This document shows, piece after piece, positions 6,235-9,068 of a DNA stretch of 9,068 nt. This DNA is from Paraclostridium ghonii. GTDB taxonomy: Bacteria; Bacillota; Clostridia; Peptostreptococcales; Peptostreptococcaceae. The notes under the pieces were generated by a model, which was not told where the DNA came from, ran no database searches, and saw only the letters and a program-made list of their open reading frames with translations. The first letter of the stretch is position 1, and every line of letters starts with the position of its first letter. The position numbers were made by a program, and so were the translations under genes. The stretch spans positions 1-9,068 of the forward strand of contig NZ_JAKEDR010000146.1 of NCBI RefSeq assembly GCF_023653455.1, in the 5' to 3' direction.

Positions 6235-6885
6235 TTATTTTTTCTGTATAAAGAAGTTGTCTTTTTCATCTAATATACAAATTAATGTTTCTGATATTGA
6301 ATTTATGTTGTGTTTTTTTAGGATTGATAAAAGCCAATCAGAACTTTTATTTATGCTATTAAGATTTGGTTTAATTACCTCTCCATCTAAAATTAAAGGC
6401 AAAGGCAGATGTTTAAAGTTTTCTGTAGGAACTTTTTCATAGTTAGGAGTAGGAACTATACTAAGGTTTCCATCAGTTTCAAGAATTACATAATAAACAT
6501 CTTTTAAATTAAAATAGCCTTGTATTCGTAATTGCTCCAAAAGTTCATCCATTGATATTCGTTCTTCCTTTAAAGCTTTATAATTAAGTCTTCCTTTATC
6601 TATTAAAATTGCTGGATTTCCGTTTAATAAAAATCTAATGCTCTTAAATTTTAAAGTTAAAAAAGAAATTATAATTTGCATAAAAACTAAACCTGTAATA
6701 GCTGCTATTCCGTAAACTATAGGGATTTCATTATTTTGCATAGGTATAGCAGCAACCTCTGCAATCAAAAGTGTTATTACTAAATCAAATGAATTCATTT
6801 CAGCAATTTCGCCTTTTCCCATAATTCTAAGACTTATTAATACTGCTATATAAAGAACTATACTTCTAATTAAAACTACAATCAT
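6235..6885 (-). CDS. DUF421 / YetF-like membrane protein
   Basis: A 216-residue protein with three N-terminal membrane helices (about 3-20, 34-49, 55-76). LRIMGKGEIAEMNSFDLVI (19-37), just after the first helix, is typical of DUF421 proteins (YcaP, YetF, YdfS, YrbG type). A soluble YetF-type region follows: SIRFLLNGNPAILIDKGRL (82-100), ERISMDELLEQLRIQGYFNL (108-127) and VILETDGNLSIVP (133-145). Length is typical. The ATG at 6885 has AAAGGA (6900-6895) nine bases upstream. It is the first gene of a minus-strand run with DUF4363 and the YjiH-family gene. Biochemical function is unresolved. Some DUF421 proteins in Bacillus are linked to spore properties, but nothing here shows a sporulation promoter, so I do not extend that role. 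Confidence 0.88.
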   Translation of the reverse strand: MIVVLIRSIVLYIAVLISLRIMGKGEIAEMNSFDLVITLLIAEVAAIPMQNNEIPIVYGIAAITGLVFMQIIISFLTLKFKSIRFLLNGNPAILIDKGRLNYKALKEERISMDELLEQLRIQGYFNLKDVYYVILETDGNLSIVPTPNYEKVPTENFKHLPLPLILDGEVIKPNLNSINKSSDWLLSILKKHNINSISETLICILDEKDNFFIQKK

Positions 6886-6949
6886 AAGCTTCCATCCTTT
6901 ATTTTTTTATTTTGTTTAACTTTAAAATAGACACATACTAGTATTTGTA

Positions 6950-6980
6950 TTTATAAAAAATATATACAATCAAATGTTAA
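6950..6980 (-). promoter_or_regulatory. Candidate promoter of the DUF421-DUF4363-YjiH operon
   Basis: On the minus strand, TTAACA (6980-6975) precedes TATAAA (6955-6950) by 19 bases; TTATAA gives an 18-base spacing. The hexamers are good but the spacing is long, and the sequence is A+T rich, so this is tentative. Transcription would start around 6940-6943, leaving a leader of about 55 bases. Confidence 0.35.
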
Positions 6981-6987
6981 ATCAACC

Positions 6988-7016
6988 TTTAAAATGACCT
7001 TCAAATTTGGTATAAT
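6988..7016 (+). promoter_or_regulatory. Promoter of miaB (extended -10)
   Basis: TGGTATAAT at 7008-7016 is an extended -10 with a perfect TATAAT at 7011-7016. A weak TTTAAA -35 lies at 6988-6993 with a 17-base spacer. Transcription would begin near 7023, leaving about 56 bases to the start codon. That leader shows no riboswitch-like structure. Confidence 0.65.
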
Positions 7017-7078
7017 TAATTTTAAATTCAAAAATTAGGCAGTAAAATTTTATAGAAGTAATTTAAGGAGGGCTAGTT

Positions 7079-8512
7079 GTGGCTAAAAGAAAACAAGTAC
7101 ACGTTCCTATAGAGAAAATTCAAGAACAAGATAGATTTATAGAAGCTATATCTGAAAATACTAATAGGTATTATGCTATACATGGAAGAAAACCTAGATA
7201 TATGATACAAACTTTTGGGTGTCAAATGAATGAACATGACTCTGAAAAGTTATGTGCAATGTTAGATGATATGGGATATACTCAAGGATTAACAGCTGCA
7301 GAGTGTGATTTAGTTATATACAATACTTGTGCAGTAAGAGAGAACGCAGAGTTAAAAGTTTATGGTAATTTAGGTCAGCTGAAGTTTTTAAAGAGAAAAA
7401 ATCCGGATTTAAAAATAGCTGTGTGTGGATGCATGATGCAACAAAGCCATGTTGTTGAAGAGATAAAAACTAAGTATAAGCATGTTGACTTAGTTTTTGG
7501 AACACACAACTTATATAAATTCCCAGAATTATTAGCTTGTTCTATGGATACTCAAAAAACTTTAATAGACGTTTGGGATGTAGATGGAGAAGTAGTAGAA
7601 GGACTTAGAAGCAATAGGAAGTTTGAACTTAAAGCGTTTGTAAATATAATGTATGGATGTAATAACTTCTGTACTTACTGTATAGTTCCTTATACAAGAG
7701 GTAGAGAAAGAAGTAGAACACCTGAAGATATAATAAATGAAATAAAAGAATTAGTTTCTAATGGAACAAAAGAAATAACTTTACTTGGTCAGAATGTTGA
7801 CTCTTATGGCAAAACTTTAGAAAATCCAATAAGATTTGATGAGTTATTAAGGATGGTAAATGAAATAAAAGGACTAGAAAGAATAAGATTTATGACATCA
7901 CACCCTAAGGATATATCAGATGAAGTAATATATGCCATTAGAGATTGTGAAAAAATATGTGAGTTTTTACACTTGCCAGTTCAATGTGGAAGTACTAGAT
8001 TACTTAAGGAAATGAATAGACACTACACGAAAGAATACTACCTAGGGATAATAGAAAAAGCTAAGAAAGAAGTACCAGATATAGCATTTTCTACAGATTT
8101 AATGATAGGATTCCCAGGTGAAAGTGAAGAAGATTTAGAAGATACTATAGATGTTGTTAGAAAAGTTAGATATGACTCTGCATTTACGTTTATATATTCT
8201 AAGAGGCAAGGAACTCCAGCAGCTAAAATGGAAAATCAAATTCCTGAAAATATAAAACATGAAAGATTTAATAGAGTATTAGAAGAAGTAAATAAAATAT
8301 GTGCAGAAATAAATAAATCATATGAAGGAAAAGTCGTTGAAGTTTTAGTTGAAGGAAAAAGTAAAACTGATGAAACTAAATTTACAGGAAGAACTAGACA
8401 AAATAAGTTAGTTAATTTTGAATCTGATAGAGAAGACATAATAGGAAGTCTTGTAAATGTAAAAATAATAGAATCAAGAACATTCTCTTTAAATGGAGTA
8501 ATAGAAAAATAG
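7079..8512 (+). CDS. miaB: tRNA-2-methylthio-N6-dimethylallyladenosine synthase
   Basis: This 477-residue radical-SAM enzyme adds a methylthio group to i6A37 in tRNAs reading U-starting codons, giving ms2i6A37. It binds two 4Fe-4S clusters. The N-terminal UPF0004 domain supplies C48 (in QTFGCQMN), C84 (in [10 protein letters not shown]) and C118 (in CGCMMQQ). The radical-SAM motif is C194-x3-C198-x2-C201. HLPVQCGS (298-305) and IGFPGES (343-349) are typical core motifs, and a C-terminal TRAM domain covers about 413-476. The N-terminal extension of about 40 residues before the UPF0004 domain is usual in Firmicute MiaB. The start is GTG 7079, with AAGGAGGG at 7065-7072 as ribosome site. All cluster cysteines are present, so it should be active. 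MtaB and RimO are paralogues, but the motif set and length favour MiaB. It has its own promoter and terminator. Confidence 0.95.
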   Translation: MAKRKQVHVPIEKIQEQDRFIEAISENTNRYYAIHGRKPRYMIQTFGCQMNEHDSEKLCAMLDDMGYTQGLTAAECDLVIYNTCAVRENAELKVYGNLGQLKFLKRKNPDLKIAVCGCMMQQSHVVEEIKTKYKHVDLVFGTHNLYKFPELLACSMDTQKTLIDVWDVDGEVVEGLRSNRKFELKAFVNIMYGCNNFCTYCIVPYTRGRERSRTPEDIINEIKELVSNGTKEITLLGQNVDSYGKTLENPIRFDELLRMVNEIKGLERIRFMTSHPKDISDEVIYAIRDCEKICEFLHLPVQCGSTRLLKEMNRHYTKEYYLGIIEKAKKEVPDIAFSTDLMIGFPGESEEDLEDTIDVVRKVRYDSAFTFIYSKRQGTPAAKMENQIPENIKHERFNRVLEEVNKICAEINKSYEGKVVEVLVEGKSKTDETKFTGRTRQNKLVNFESDREDIIGSLVNVKIIESRTFSLNGVIEK

Positions 8513-8524
8513 GAAAATATTTTC

Positions 8525-8553
8525 AAAAAACAACCACAAAGGTTGTTTTTTTT
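8525..8553 (+). terminator. Rho-independent terminator of miaB
   Basis: AAAAAACAACC (8525-8535) pairs with GGTTGTTTTTT (8541-8551) around the loop ACAAA, continuing to a T-run through 8553. It begins 12 bases after the TAG stop. The strong stem and U-tail make it a confident call. Confidence 0.92.
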
Positions 8554-8580
8554 GTATAATAGAAATGTAATGTATATAAA
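8552..8580 (+). promoter_or_regulatory. Tentative promoter of the nfnA-like gene
   Basis: TTGTAT at 8552-8557 and TATAAA at 8575-8580 are 17 bases apart. The -35 is weak and lies in the tail of the miaB terminator. A perfect TATAAT also occurs at 8555-8560, but I see no usable -35 for it. A promoter is expected here because the miaB terminator isolates the downstream gene; which of these elements is used is uncertain. Confidence 0.35.
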
Positions 8581-8613
8581 ATATAAACTATCTGACGGAA
8601 TGGAGAGAGAGTT

Positions 8614-9068
8614 ATGGGAAATAAAATTGTTAAAAAGAAAAAATTAACAGACAGTATTTACTTAATGGACATAGAAGCTCAAAGAGTAGCTAAAGCTTCT
8701 AAGCCAGGTCAATTTATAATTATAAAAAATGATGAAAAAGGGGAAAGAATTCCACTTACAATAGCAGATTATGATAATGAAAGAGGCACTGTAAGTATAG
8801 TTTTCCAAACAGTTGGGGCAAGCACAAAACAACTTGAAAGTTTTGAAGAGGGAGATTTTGTATCTGATTTTGTAGGACCATTAGGAATGCCTAGTGAGTT
8901 TATAGAAGAAGATATAAATGACTTAAAAAACAAAAAGATTATATTTGTAGCTGGTGGAGTTGGAGCTGCTCCTGTGTATCCTCAAGTTAAATGGTTTAAA
9001 GAAAACGGTATTGATGTAGATGTTATAATTGGATCTAGAACAAAAGATCTTTTAATATTTGAAGAGGA
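8614..9068 (+). CDS. NfnA/SudB-type FAD/NAD-binding oxidoreductase subunit, 3'-truncated by the window edge
   Basis: The first 151 codons of a gene running off the right edge. The ATG at 8614 follows GGAG at 8602-8605. The N-terminal flavin-binding barrel has KPGQFIIIK (30-38) and RIPLTIADYD (45-54), the latter matching the R-x-P-L-T flavin motif of this family. GPLGMPSE (88-95) follows, then the start of the NAD-binding half, VAGGVGAAPVYPQ (112-124). This matches the sulfide dehydrogenase/dihydroorotate dehydrogenase electron-transfer group, specifically NfnA/SudB (NADH-dependent ferredoxin:NADP+ oxidoreductase small subunit), normally about 280 residues. NfnAB bifurcates electrons among NADH, ferredoxin and NADP+ in anaerobes. 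The C-terminal cysteine cluster lies outside the window, so PyrK remains an alternative, although PyrK would usually sit in a pyr operon. A downstream nfnB gene would confirm the call. Confidence 0.85.
   Translation, partial: MGNKIVKKKKLTDSIYLMDIEAQRVAKASKPGQFIIIKNDEKGERIPLTIADYDNERGTVSIVFQTVGASTKQLESFEEGDFVSDFVGPLGMPSEFIEEDINDLKNKKIIFVAGGVGAAPVYPQVKWFKENGIDVDVIIGSRTKDLLIFEE

Noticed and set aside
7023..7078. Riboswitch or T-box in the miaB leader
   Set aside because: The leader is only about 56 bases, A+T rich, with no stem set, no T-box-like sequence and no anti-terminator/terminator pair.
8236..8526. Antisense open frame over the miaB TRAM domain
   Set aside because: Shadow of a conserved coding region; it begins within the miaB terminator region and has no start signals.

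Overview
The window is AT-rich DNA with strong AAGGAG-type ribosome sites, A/T-ending codons, short intergenic gaps and U-tailed hairpin terminators. This points to a low-GC Firmicute. The gene families (XRE-cupin regulator, YjiH-family membrane protein, DUF421 plus DUF4363 pair, NfnA-type flavoprotein) fit an anaerobic Clostridia member, possibly Peptostreptococcaceae. The class-level call is fairly safe; the family-level call is a guess. I see no IS element, phage gene, tRNA, rRNA, CRISPR array or riboswitch, and no gene-free stretch longer than about 180 bases.

Layout. (1) 1-1452: a DAACS-family (glutamate-transporter fold) symporter gene with its own promoter, a two-copy direct repeat next to that promoter, and a strong terminator. 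(2) 1473-2690: a single MFS permease gene with an extended -10 promoter and a terminator whose stem includes the stop codon. (3) 2756-4387: an XRE-cupin regulator followed 61 bases later by proC (pyrroline-5-carboxylate reductase), probably co-transcribed, ending at a hairpin that can also terminate transcription from the other strand. (4) 4401-6885, minus strand: a probable three-gene membrane-protein operon, DUF421 (YetF-like), DUF4363, then a YjiH-family Gate-domain protein. (5) 6886-7078: a divergent promoter region. (6) 7079-8553: miaB, a tRNA methylthiotransferase, with a terminator. (7) 8614 to the right edge: the first 151 codons of an NfnA/SudB-type FAD/NAD-binding electron-transfer subunit, cut by the window end.

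How the genes fit together. The two permeases, the regulator and proC are all compatible with amino-acid or carboxylate handling, but only proC has a certain reaction. The minus-strand trio looks like an envelope-associated module of unknown function. miaB and nfnA are housekeeping genes (tRNA modification; ferredoxin/NAD(P) electron transfer) in separate transcription units. Most of the window is ordinary core genome. I did not find a convincing new multi-gene system. The items most worth a second look are the substituted substrate and cation sites in the DAACS transporter, the 21-base-spaced direct repeat at its promoter, the three-gene uncharacterised membrane operon, and two translation starts that differ from the longest open frames.
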